64,000 bases of DNA from Flavobacteriales bacterium (GTDB lineage Bacteria > Bacteroidota > Bacteroidia > NS11-12g > UBA955). The DNA lies in NCBI GenBank assembly GCA_947447955.1, contig CANFLS010000001.1, positions 62,001 to 126,000 of the forward strand, given 5' to 3'. The translations under genes were made by a program, and so were the position numbers. This document shows, piece after piece, positions 49,081 to 57,700 of this stretch. The notes under the pieces are model-generated. The model searched no databases. It was not told the origin of the DNA and worked only from the letters and a program-made list of their open reading frames with translations. How positions within the stretch are numbered: position 1 is the stretch's first letter; every line of letters starts with the position of its first letter.

Positions 49081-50183
49081 AATTTAAAAAATTAGTCATT
49101 ATTTCTCATACAGAGCATTATTTGAATGATGGGGGTATAGTTGTTGGCTGGGGCCCAACAATTAATGAGATAAACTATTTGGCAGATTATTTTGAAGAAA
49201 TTATTCATATTGCCTGTTTATTGAACGATAAAGCACCATTGAGTTCTAATAGTTATACTAAAAACAATATAAAATTTTTTCCCATACCTCCATTTGGTGG
49301 AGGAAGCTTTATTGATAAACTAGGTATAATTAGAAAAATGCCAATAATTTTAAAAACAATCTCTGAAAATATTGAATTTGCAACACATGTTCAGTTACGC
49401 TTGCCAACAGGAATTGGAGTTTTTTTGTTGCCTTATTTTTCATGGTTTAAAAAGAGAACATTTAAATTTTGGGTGAAGTATGCGGGAAATTGGGTAGAAG
49501 AGCATCCGCCATTTGGGTATAGGTTCCAAAGATGGTTTTTAGAAAAAAATTATGCAAAATGTAAAGTCACTATCAATGGCTTTTGGCCTAATCAGCTTAA
49601 ACATTGTATCACTTTTGAAAATCCTTGTTTATTAGATTCCCAAATAGCTTATGGCCAAGAGGTAGCTGCAAAAAAGGAATTTAAAAAACCTTATAGATTT
49701 GTGTTTGTTGGTAGATTAGACGATGATAAAGGAGTTCAAAGAATAATTGATGCTTTTAGATCAATAGAATTAGGAGATGTTGAATCTATAGATTTTATTG
49801 GAGATGGTCCAAAGTTTAATCATTATGTTAAGGAATCTTTATTTTTGGAAGATAAAGTACATTTTCATGGGTTTTTGAATTCTGAAAAAGTTCATGAAAG
49901 GCTTCAAAAAGCTCATTTTTTATTATTAGCAAGTAAAGCAGAAGGATTTCCTAAAGTTATTGCAGAAGCCGCATGCTATGGGACAATTCCAATTGTGACA
50001 AATGTTGGAAGCATTGGCCAATATATAAACGAAACCAATGGTTTTGAATTCAATATTATGAAGCTCAACAAAATTTTTAGTCAAGATGAATTAACATTGG
50101 TGGTTAAATCTAAACGCTTAACAAAGATAGCTTTGAAATTTTCGTTTAATGCTTATGTAAATAAATTAAAAAATATATGTTAA
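49077..50183 (+). CDS. GT4-like glycosyltransferase
   Basis: 368 residues. YRFVFVGRLDDDKGVQRIID, IDFIGDGPKFNHY, and KAEGFPKVIAEAACYGTIPI are the C-terminal donor-domain motifs. N-terminal DGGIVVGWGPTINEINYL. It overlaps both neighbours by four to seven bases. The substrate is unknown. Confidence 0.88.
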   Translation: MKFKKLVIISHTEHYLNDGGIVVGWGPTINEINYLADYFEEIIHIACLLNDKAPLSSNSYTKNNIKFFPIPPFGGGSFIDKLGIIRKMPIILKTISENIEFATHVQLRLPTGIGVFLLPYFSWFKKRTFKFWVKYAGNWVEEHPPFGYRFQRWFLEKNYAKCKVTINGFWPNQLKHCITFENPCLLDSQIAYGQEVAAKKEFKKPYRFVFVGRLDDDKGVQRIIDAFRSIELGDVESIDFIGDGPKFNHYVKESLFLEDKVHFHGFLNSEKVHERLQKAHFLLLASKAEGFPKVIAEAACYGTIPIVTNVGSIGQYINETNGFEFNIMKLNKIFSQDELTLVVKSKRLTKIALKFSFNAYVNKLKNIC

Positions 50184-51541
50184 ATAGTTTATTTAATAAT
50201 AAAAGTAAATTTATTTGGTTTCTATTTCATTTATTACTTGGTATATTAGCAACGTATACTAATCTTTTTATTATGATTTGGTTTTATTTTATTTTATTTA
50301 TTTCTTTAATAAAAATATTAAGATCTAAAAATATAGATTATAAAAATGCAAACATACTAAACTTGCTTTTTTATTTGTTACCATTTGAAATTATTGCTAG
50401 AATGACAAAAACATCACCAATTATACCATATGAAATGGGGAAATATTTGACTTCATTTATTTTTATTTTAGGAATATTAATAAATAAAAATCAAAAAAAT
50501 AGTATTGGATTGATTATTTTAGTGCTTTTGTTACCTGGAATTTTAATGGGTTATTTAGTTGAAACAAATATTCAATATTTAATATTTAACGTATTAGGAA
50601 TGATTAATATAGCCCTTGGTTTGATATTTATTAAAGGTCTACGTTTGGCTAATTCCTCATTAATAATTGAAAACATTTTGACATTATCAGTATTACCAAT
50701 TTTGTCTTCATTGATTTGTGCAATAATTAAAACACCGAAATATGATGAGTTTGAATTCAGTTTTGAAGCAAATTCAATTGTATCTGGTGGTTTTGGATCA
50801 AATCAAGTTTCTACTGCATTTGGATTTGCTGTATTTGTATTATTTTATATCTGGTATAAGGGTAAGCAATTTACTGGAGTTTCCAAATTTTTAGATTTAC
50901 TCGTAATGAGTTTATTTTTATTTCAGGGTCTTTTAACATTTTCTAGAGGTGGAATTATTGTTGGAATAATAGGGGTTTTAATGGTTTTATTATCTAAAGG
51001 ACTTAAAGGCAGAATTGTTAAAACCTTATTTCTGGGTATTCCAATAATTTTTTTGTCGTTGTTTATAGCTAATTCTTTAACTAATGGAAAGCTATTATTA
51101 AGATATCAAGGAGAGAGTGAAGGCACATTAATTGGTTCTAAAGTAAAAAATATTAATCATATGACATCAGGGAGATTTGATATCTTGGTTGGTGATTTAG
51201 AAATTTTTATGGAAAATCCAATATTGGGTGTGGGTGTTAATCAATCTAGGAAAATTAGAAACTATTCAGAGGGGGTTGTAGCTCATGTGGAATTTAGTCG
51301 TCTTTTAGCCGAACATGGTCTTTTAGGGTTAATTATTTTTTTAATATTACTATATTTTTTATATGAAAAATGGCATTATTTGAAAGGCGATAATTCTATA
51401 TTATTAATATTATTTGTTATTGGATTATTAACAACTTTTCATGCAGCGACAAGAACATTTTTATCGCCTTTATTAATTGCTTTCGCCTATATTCGATCAA
51501 AATATATTTTAAGTATTAATAAGGTTTTTAATTCAGCCTAA
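50177..51541 (+). CDS. O-antigen polymerase/ligase family membrane protein (Wzy/WaaL type)
   Basis: 454 residues with about ten to twelve hydrophobic segments. The large loop region contains FDILVGDLEIFMENPILGVG and HVEFSRLLAEHGLLGLIIFL, hallmark sequence of the O-antigen ligase (PF04932) superfamily. Sequence alone does not separate polymerase from ligase. In this locus a polymerase role is plausible, although Wzm/Wzt systems usually polymerise without Wzy. Confidence 0.85.
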   Translation: MLNSLFNNKSKFIWFLFHLLLGILATYTNLFIMIWFYFILFISLIKILRSKNIDYKNANILNLLFYLLPFEIIARMTKTSPIIPYEMGKYLTSFIFILGILINKNQKNSIGLIILVLLLPGILMGYLVETNIQYLIFNVLGMINIALGLIFIKGLRLANSSLIIENILTLSVLPILSSLICAIIKTPKYDEFEFSFEANSIVSGGFGSNQVSTAFGFAVFVLFYIWYKGKQFTGVSKFLDLLVMSLFLFQGLLTFSRGGIIVGIIGVLMVLLSKGLKGRIVKTLFLGIPIIFLSLFIANSLTNGKLLLRYQGESEGTLIGSKVKNINHMTSGRFDILVGDLEIFMENPILGVGVNQSRKIRNYSEGVVAHVEFSRLLAEHGLLGLIIFLILLYFLYEKWHYLKGDNSILLILFVIGLLTTFHAATRTFLSPLLIAFAYIRSKYILSINKVFNSA

Positions 51542-51552
51542 TTTTTGACCAT

Positions 51553-52422
51553 TTGAAAAAAGTTTATAATATATTAAATAAATATATATTTTGCTACTTT
51601 AGCAATTTTGTGTACTTTAATTTTTTGTTTTTTGTAAATTGCATTAGATTAAAAAAGAAATATTATTTTTTGGATATTCGTAATCCTATAACTTTTAATG
51701 AAAAAATAATTAGTACAATTAATATTAATAGGCTAAACAAATCATTTTTTGCTGATAAACTTAATTTGCCGCTTGTACTTTCTAAGTATAATATAGAAAT
51801 AAAAACACCTAAGGTTTTGGCAATATTAAATACTGAAAAAGAACTTTTAGATTTTAATTTTAAACAATTAGAACCGATGGGTTTTGTGATAAAAGCGAAT
51901 CATGGTAGTGGTTTAAATATGATTTTCAATTCGGGTAATTCACCATCTATAAGGGAAATTTCCAAAATTAATTCATGGTTTACATATGATTCTTCAATTA
52001 ATAGCAGAGAAACACATTACAACTTGATTGCAAAGAAAGTATTTATTGAAGAATTATTAGATTCAAATATTCAAGATTACAAATTTCATTGTTATAATGG
52101 AAAGGTTGAATTCATTCAAATAGACGTTGATCGGTTTATCGAACACAGGAGAAATATTTACGATCGAAATTGGAATTTGCAAAATTTTGAACTTAATTAT
52201 GCTAAAACATATTATGAAATAGATAAGCCTGAAAATTTGGATGAAATGCTTCAATTAGCAGAAAAGATTTCTAATCTGGCTATTTTTGATAATTACTTAC
52301 GCGTTGATTTTTATTTAAATAGGAATGTTATTTATTTAGGTGAACTTACGTTTCATCCTGGTGGAGGAGTAGAGCCATTTGATTCATATGAATCAGATTT
52401 ATATATGGGTTCATTTTTTTAG
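51553..52422 (+). CDS. ATP-grasp protein, TupA-like
   Basis: 289 residues, TTG start. It follows the TupA ATP-grasp pattern: NPITFNEKIISTI, YNIEIKTPKVLAIL, MGFVIKANHGSGLNMI, VFIEELLDSNIQDYKFHCYN, and VDFYLNRNVIYLGELTFHPG. TupA-type enzymes are proposed to amidate or ligate amino groups to uronic acids in surface glycans. This fits the co-encoded UDP-HexNAc dehydrogenase, which would supply a uronic acid. Confidence 0.82.
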   Translation: MKKVYNILNKYIFCYFSNFVYFNFLFFVNCIRLKKKYYFLDIRNPITFNEKIISTININRLNKSFFADKLNLPLVLSKYNIEIKTPKVLAILNTEKELLDFNFKQLEPMGFVIKANHGSGLNMIFNSGNSPSIREISKINSWFTYDSSINSRETHYNLIAKKVFIEELLDSNIQDYKFHCYNGKVEFIQIDVDRFIEHRRNIYDRNWNLQNFELNYAKTYYEIDKPENLDEMLQLAEKISNLAIFDNYLRVDFYLNRNVIYLGELTFHPGGGVEPFDSYESDLYMGSFF

Positions 52423-52424
52423 AA

Positions 52425-53624
52425 TTGAAGATAACCTACCTCTATCAATATTTTGGAACACCTAAAGGAAGTTGGAGTACTAGGGTTTATGAATTATGTA
52501 AAATATGGGTAGACCAAGGAGCGAAAGTAACTGTCATCACATCTCCATATGATAAATCAGATATTCAAGTGGATAAACTGATTACAAAAAGAGAAATTGA
52601 TGGTATCAACTTAATTATTATCAATGCAGGTGATTCTAATCGATATAGTATTGCAAAGAGAGCTTACAAGGCGTTGTTATTTGCCACTATAGCCACTTAT
52701 TATGCAATTCGTGTAAAAAGTGAAACAGTTATTGCCAGTTCTGGGCCAATAACTATAGGCATTCCTGGATTATTGTCTACTTTTTTTTCTAAGAAAAAGT
52801 TGGTATTTGAAGTACGAGATTTATGGCCATCAGGGGCAATAGAACTGGGTTTAATTAAATCGAAAATATTAAAAAAGGCATTTCTTTGGTTTGAATCTGT
52901 CTGTTATAGCAAAAGCGCATTCGTGGTACCATGTAGTGAGGGAATGGAAATGAACATTAGAAATCGTTTTCCCAAATTGGAAACATTGGTTATACCCAAT
53001 GCTTGCGATATTGAATTATTTTCAAAGATTGATACAGATTTTCAATTTCCTAATTGGTTAAATCAAAATGATAAAATACTCTTATACACGGGATCTTTGG
53101 GATTGATGGATGCTTGTGATGAAATAATACATGGATTTAATTTATTGCAAAATAAAATCAATGTGAAATTGGTATTTATTGGCGATGGAACTGAGAGAAA
53201 GCAATTAGAAGAATTGGTGTCTAGTTACAAATTAGAAAATACCGTTTTTTTTCTAGGTTTGATTCCTAAAACTGAAGTTGTGCAATGGTATAAAAGGGCT
53301 TTGATTTCATTTGTTGTATTTAAAAATTATCCAATTTTGAATACCAGTTCTCCGAATAAAATGTTTGATAGCTTTGCTGCAGGGGTTCCTATTATTCAAA
53401 ATACGAAGGGTTGGATATCTGATATTGTAAATAACTTTCAATTGGGCTTCAATGTAGAATCAAATAATCCACTATCAATGATGATGGCAATAAGTGATTC
53501 CATCGAAAATAAGGATTTACTTTTTAGATATAGTCTGAATGTAAAGCAAATTGCTGAGGAAAAGTATAACCGAAATACTTTGGGCTTAACATATTTAAAG
53601 AAATTAAATGAATCTTTCACTTAA
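52425..53624 (+). CDS. GT4 family glycosyltransferase (WbuB-like)
   Basis: 399 residues, TTG start two bases after the ATP-grasp gene. ITYLYQYFGTPKGSWSTRVY is the characteristic N-terminus of WbuB-type transferases, which add L-FucNAc-like sugars. Also seen: KLVFEVRDLWPSGAIELG, LYTGSLGLMDACDEII, and SPNKMFDSFAAGVPII. Such enzymes often act early in repeat-unit assembly. Confidence 0.92.
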   Translation: MKITYLYQYFGTPKGSWSTRVYELCKIWVDQGAKVTVITSPYDKSDIQVDKLITKREIDGINLIIINAGDSNRYSIAKRAYKALLFATIATYYAIRVKSETVIASSGPITIGIPGLLSTFFSKKKLVFEVRDLWPSGAIELGLIKSKILKKAFLWFESVCYSKSAFVVPCSEGMEMNIRNRFPKLETLVIPNACDIELFSKIDTDFQFPNWLNQNDKILLYTGSLGLMDACDEIIHGFNLLQNKINVKLVFIGDGTERKQLEELVSSYKLENTVFFLGLIPKTEVVQWYKRALISFVVFKNYPILNTSSPNKMFDSFAAGVPIIQNTKGWISDIVNNFQLGFNVESNNPLSMMMAISDSIENKDLLFRYSLNVKQIAEEKYNRNTLGLTYLKKLNESFT

Positions 53625-54771
53625 ACGTAAAACCAATTCTACCCATTTCATTCCTGAAATAGATGGCTTGCGTTTTTTTGCCATTATTACCGTGGTTTTG
53701 TTTCATTTGAATACATCTTTATCCAAAAGCATGGGTTTGAGTGCAAGCGATGGTATAAACGCCTTAGGTGGCAAATATGATTTGTTTCAATTCGGTTGGT
53801 GGGTGATTCGATTGGATTTGGGAGTAAAGGTATTTTTTGCAATCAGCGGATTTGTATTGGCGTTGCCTTTTTTGAGAGTTGGATTGTTGGGGGAAGGAAA
53901 ACCAATCAACATCAAATCTTATTTTGTGAGAAGATTAACCCGTTTGGAGCCGCCTTTTGTGGTTTCCTTGTTAATATTTGCAATGGTTCATGTTTTTGTT
54001 GTAAATGAACCATGGGTTGAGATACAGAAAGATTTTTGGGCAGGATTGTTTTACTTGCATGGATTGATTTATGGAGAGCCCAATCCAATCAATCCGGTTA
54101 CATGGAGTTTGGAAGTGGAGGCACAATTTTATGTGTTGGTACCTGTATTGTTTTGGTTAATATTTAAATTCACCAGCAATGGTTTAAGAGTAAGTGGCAT
54201 ATTGGCATTGGCGCTAATTTCTATTTATTTAAAAGGGTATTTTACAATTGCTGGCAATCAGCAATTAGCTGCAACCATTTTGGCGTATTTTGCTAATTTT
54301 AGCATTGGAATTTTGTTTGCCTTTTTGTTTGTTTTGGATAAGCATAATTGGTTGAAAATGAAATCGTACTTGTATGATTTGGTTGGTTTTGTTTCTGTAT
54401 TTTTGATATTTTACTTTTATAAACCGCAGCATATATGGTATAACAATGTTATTTTTAACTTGGCTGTTTTTGCGATGATGATTGCAACTTTTAAAGGGAA
54501 ATTATTCAATTTCTTTTATACCCGACCATGGGTTTACATTATTGGTGGAATGTGCTACAGCATTTATTTGCTGCATTATGCATTTTTCCATTTTTTGGTT
54601 CCTTACACTTCAAAAATTCAATTCGGAATGGGCTACAAAATCGATTATTTATTGCAAATTATAGTGGCTGTTCCAATTATGTTGGTGGTAACTACCTTAT
54701 TTTATTTGTTGGTTGAACGTCCTTGCATGGATAAAGATTGGCCACAGAAATTAAAATCTAAATTCTTTTAA
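53608..54771 (+). CDS. OafA/YrhL-type acyltransferase (acyltransferase 3)
   Basis: 387 residues with about ten membrane segments. Family start: FIPEIDGLRFFAIITVVLFHLNTS with the conserved Arg and His. Later: RRLTRLEPPF, TWSLEVEAQFYVLVPVLFWL and a C-terminal LVERP. It probably acetylates the repeat unit. It is the last gene of the locus, followed by a clear terminator. Confidence 0.93.
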   Translation: MNLSLKRKTNSTHFIPEIDGLRFFAIITVVLFHLNTSLSKSMGLSASDGINALGGKYDLFQFGWWVIRLDLGVKVFFAISGFVLALPFLRVGLLGEGKPINIKSYFVRRLTRLEPPFVVSLLIFAMVHVFVVNEPWVEIQKDFWAGLFYLHGLIYGEPNPINPVTWSLEVEAQFYVLVPVLFWLIFKFTSNGLRVSGILALALISIYLKGYFTIAGNQQLAATILAYFANFSIGILFAFLFVLDKHNWLKMKSYLYDLVGFVSVFLIFYFYKPQHIWYNNVIFNLAVFAMMIATFKGKLFNFFYTRPWVYIIGGMCYSIYLLHYAFFHFLVPYTSKIQFGMGYKIDYLLQIIVAVPIMLVVTTLFYLLVERPCMDKDWPQKLKSKFF

Positions 54772-54796
54772 GAATTTTTTATTGTTATTTTTTTGA

Positions 54797-54822
54797 AAAG
54801 CGCTTCGGCGCTTTATTTTTTT
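54797..54822 (+). terminator. Rho-independent terminator closing the polysaccharide locus
   Basis: AAAGCGC-TTCG-GCGCTTT followed by ATTTTTTT. A 7-bp stem with the stable TTCG tetraloop and a T-tract, 26 bases after the last stop. It is the only textbook terminator I see in the 34-kb locus. Confidence 0.92.
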
Positions 54823-54963
54823 GTATATATTTTAAATATTACAAATATATCAAAGTTCAGCTTTAGTATCTCCCAAAATTAGGAACGGTTAAAAAGAGGA
54901 ATATAATACTCCCCAGTTGTTGGACCGAAGTTTAGTGGTGCTAAGTTAATATTTTGTTTTGAA

Positions 54964-55791
54964 TTATGCAGCATTTTGGTTTAAAGATATTGAATATGCT
55001 TCATTGGGTTTCATTCCAATTGTCTGGTGTTTCTTGTTGTGATAATACTCGATATAGGTCTGAACTCCTTCAAATAGTTCAAGACCTGTATCGCAAGGGT
55101 TCAGATAAATATGGTTGTATTTGATAGTTTTCCAGAACCTTTCAATCCAAATATTATCTGTGGCTCTGCCTTTTCCATCCATCGATATTTTGATTTTCTT
55201 TTCCTCAAGATAATGTATCCATGTGGGATTGGTATATTGTCCTCCTTGGTCGGTGTTTATGATTTCAGGCACTCCGTTTTCAGCTATGGCGGCTTCTAAT
55301 ACGTTCAAGCACCATTGTTTTGTCATGGAGTTACTAATTCCCCAGCCCATGATTTTACGGCTAAATACATCTATGATTGCTGTCATGTACATAAATCCTT
55401 TTGCCATAGGGATATAGGTAATATCGGTACACCATACTTGGTTGGCACGTTCAATCTTTAAACCCCGCAATAAATAGGGTTTTATATATTCTCTAAGTGC
55501 ACCTTTGGTTAGGTTCTTCCTACGATATATGGTCTCATGACCCATCAATTTAAACATCCTTCTAATTCGTTTTGGACCCACTGGATATCCTTGCTCTTGC
55601 AACCAATCTACCATTGATACCACGCCCTCTGTAGGATGCACTGTGAGGTGTTTGTCCATGAGCGACATCATTTTTAAATTCTCAGGCTTTTCTGGTATTG
55701 GCGCATAGTAAAGAGAGCTCCTGGGAACACTCAGTAACTCACATTGTTTGCGCAATGATAATGTACATCTTTTTAATTTGATGGCTTCCAT
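54964..55791 (-). CDS. IS3-family transposase OrfB (integrase catalytic part)
   Basis: 275 residues. DDE residues: first Asp in WCTDITYIPMAKGF, second in IINTDQGGQYTNP, Glu in WIERFWKTIKYNHIY 35 residues after the second Asp. The N-terminal HTH_21-like domain (HPTEGVVSMVDWLQEQGY, GPKRIRRMFKLMG) is intact. It is probably made mainly as an OrfAB fusion by -1 frameshifting from orfA. Confidence 0.95.
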   Translation of the reverse strand: MEAIKLKRCTLSLRKQCELLSVPRSSLYYAPIPEKPENLKMMSLMDKHLTVHPTEGVVSMVDWLQEQGYPVGPKRIRRMFKLMGHETIYRRKNLTKGALREYIKPYLLRGLKIERANQVWCTDITYIPMAKGFMYMTAIIDVFSRKIMGWGISNSMTKQWCLNVLEAAIAENGVPEIINTDQGGQYTNPTWIHYLEEKKIKISMDGKGRATDNIWIERFWKTIKYNHIYLNPCDTGLELFEGVQTYIEYYHNKKHQTIGMKPNEAYSISLNQNAA

Positions 55792-56096
55792 TCGCTCTCG
55801 GGTATCCCCAATTTCTTTGCACTTTTTTTTAAAAAGTCGAGTTCAACTTTTAGCTTGCCAATTTGGGCGTAAAGCTTCTCCACAGGAACATCTTGATCAT
55901 CGCTTTGCGTTTCCTTTGCATTAGAAAATGCGGCAGACATGTTGGTCAAGAACTCTGTTTTCCATTTAGAAATGGTTACTGCATTCACTTCAAATTTTTG
56001 AGATAATTGTGCCAAGGTTAGTTGTTCTTTAGCGGCTTCTAGGGCAACTTTAGCCTTAAATTCAGGCGTAAATTTGCGGCGGGTTTGTTTGGTCAT
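55773..56096 (-). CDS. IS3-family transposase OrfA (HTH)
   Basis: 107 residues; FTPEFKAKVALEAAKEQLTL and LSQKFEVNAVTISKWKTEFL form the HTH_Tnp_1 domain, followed by a leucine-zipper-like helix. The coding strand has a run of eight A residues (55823-55830 on the plus strand as T8) that reads TTAAAAAAAAGT. A -1 slip there continues as KKKCKEIGDTRERMEAIK into OrfB. Confidence 0.92.
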   Translation of the reverse strand: MTKQTRRKFTPEFKAKVALEAAKEQLTLAQLSQKFEVNAVTISKWKTEFLTNMSAAFSNAKETQSDDQDVPVEKLYAQIGKLKVELDFLKKSAKKLGIPESEWKPSN

Positions 56097-56160
56097 ATTG
56101 TTTAGTCAAATTAAGTGATTTTTTAACTAAACTTTTGGTCCAATTTTTAGGGAGTATTAT

Positions 56161-56349
56161 AGAAAACCACAACAAAATGCAATAATAGAACGCTTCAATC
56201 GAACATATCGCGAAGATATATTAGATGCAAATGTATTTTTTTCATTAGAACATGCCAATTAAGTAACTGAGCCTTGAATCAATGATTATAATACCGAGAG
56301 GCCTCATCAATCCCTGAATTTTTGTACACCTGATGAATATGTAGCGTGA
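56161..56349 (+). pseudogene. Remnant of another IS3-type transposase, C-terminal end
   Basis: KPQQNAIIERFNRTYREDIL, then DANVFFSLEHAN, stop, VTEP, stop (where Trp is expected), INDYNTERPHQSLNFCTPDEY. This is the standard IS3 OrfB C-terminus on the plus strand, opposite to the intact IS. The 5' part is gone. The intact IS sits exactly at its broken edge. Confidence 0.85.
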
Positions 56350-56554
56350 TGGGTTTTATTAAAGGCATAACACTCGGAAAATTAACAAAAAGAGAGACAC
56401 AATATCTTGCGCCTCCCTATTATTTTCGTCGGAACAATTGATCCCTAATGAGTTGCTTCCAAGTAGAGCTCATTTCCGTTTCAATTGAACTTTTCAAAAT
56501 TCAAGTAATTAAACTATATTTCCAACCTGTCAAAAAAAGTAACCACTTACCCAG

Positions 56555-57700
56555 CTAAATGATAAACTTTGTAATTGCTTCATAAACATCTCTAAAATCA
56601 ATTTGATGTTTGATATATTCGTTATTCGCAATTTTTGTAGTTTCAAAAACATCTTGATTGAAGTTTGTAAATTCTTTCAAATTTCCTCCAAACAAATAAG
56701 CATGATTTGCTGTACCATGGTCAGTGCCAAGGTTAGCATTCTCTGCAATTGTTCTACCAAATTCTGTGTAAACAAAAACTAACGTATCATTCCAATGATT
56801 GCTTTCGGTTAGTTTTTCTCCCAATTTTTTTATTGCCTTAAACAATTCCAAAGCAAGTGGTTCCAATCGAATAACCTGTTTGTGATGTGTGTCATAACCA
56901 GATTGCGTGATATTGTATATTTGAAAGGGTAATTCCTTTTGTATACATTCAGTTACAATTTCAAATTGACCATTCATGTCTTTGGCTGCGATGTCTTTTT
57001 TAGAAGCTTCCAGGCCCTTTAGTATTTTTGAAATGTTCTGATTATTAGAAATTGTTTGATAAATATGGTTGTACTCTTCTAATAAATTGTTGTTGTTTTG
57101 GTTTAACCATGCTTCTTGGATTTTATCAAAATTGGCAAATTCATTGTGACTTTTCCAACTTTGTCCATCAAATACATCTCCCTTGTCAAAAATTGTGTCA
57201 TCATCATTTATTAATAAAACCGGATTTGGATTCCATGCTGGTTTTAGTTTTTTGGCATCCATGAGTCTACCAACCCAACCTGTTTTGTGCATAGTTTGAT
57301 CTCCAACAACTGATGCTGTTTCCCACATATCGCTTGCGGCGAAATGTGAAAGTTTATTGTAGTCGGGGTAACCAATATTGGTGATAGGTAAAAACCAATT
57401 TTTTTGAATAAGTTCTGATAAAATTTGAAAGTTAGGATTTATGTACCAATTTTCTTTCCAAAAGATGCCTTGTTTTTTAAATGGTGCTTGTAAATTTGGT
57501 CTGAGTTTATTTAATAGATCATTTTCTTTTTGGGAAAGCATGTGGTAGCCGTCCATTCCACCTTTTAGTTGTACAATGATAATTTTTTTGCCATTAAATT
57601 GTACATATGAATTGTCTTTACAACTTTGTATAATTTGCGGAGCTAAAATCCCTAATGAAGAAACAAGCGCAGATTGTTTTATGAATTCTTTTCTATTCAA
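56555..57700 (-). CDS. DUF1501 family protein
   Basis: 381 residues. The N-terminus MNRKEFIKQSALVSSLGILA resembles a signal with SxxxFLK-like start. The protein is probably exported. DUF1501 motifs: VQLKGGMDGYHML, DMWETASV, ITQSGYDTHHKQ, VYTEFGRTIAENANLGTDHG. The fold belongs to the alkaline phosphatase/sulfatase superfamily; the role is unknown. It overlaps the DUF1800 gene by four bases, the normal pairing of these two families. Confidence 0.92.
   Translation of the reverse strand: MNRKEFIKQSALVSSLGILAPQIIQSCKDNSYVQFNGKKIIIVQLKGGMDGYHMLSQKENDLLNKLRPNLQAPFKKQGIFWKENWYINPNFQILSELIQKNWFLPITNIGYPDYNKLSHFAASDMWETASVVGDQTMHKTGWVGRLMDAKKLKPAWNPNPVLLINDDDTIFDKGDVFDGQSWKSHNEFANFDKIQEAWLNQNNNNLLEEYNHIYQTISNNQNISKILKGLEASKKDIAAKDMNGQFEIVTECIQKELPFQIYNITQSGYDTHHKQVIRLEPLALELFKAIKKLGEKLTESNHWNDTLVFVYTEFGRTIAENANLGTDHGTANHAYLFGGNLKEFTNFNQDVFETTKIANNEYIKHQIDFRDVYEAITKFII

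Larger units (their letters stand above)
54902..56161 (-). mobile_element. IS3-family insertion sequence
   Basis: 1260 bp. Ends: TATAATACTCCC on both sides as terminal inverted repeat, then a less perfect TTGGACC-AA-TTTAG block. It is flanked by the 3-bp direct repeat GAA (54899-54901 and 56162-56164), the usual IS3 target duplication size. Both transposase ORFs appear intact. It is inserted in the remnant of a different IS3-type gene. Confidence 0.9.
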
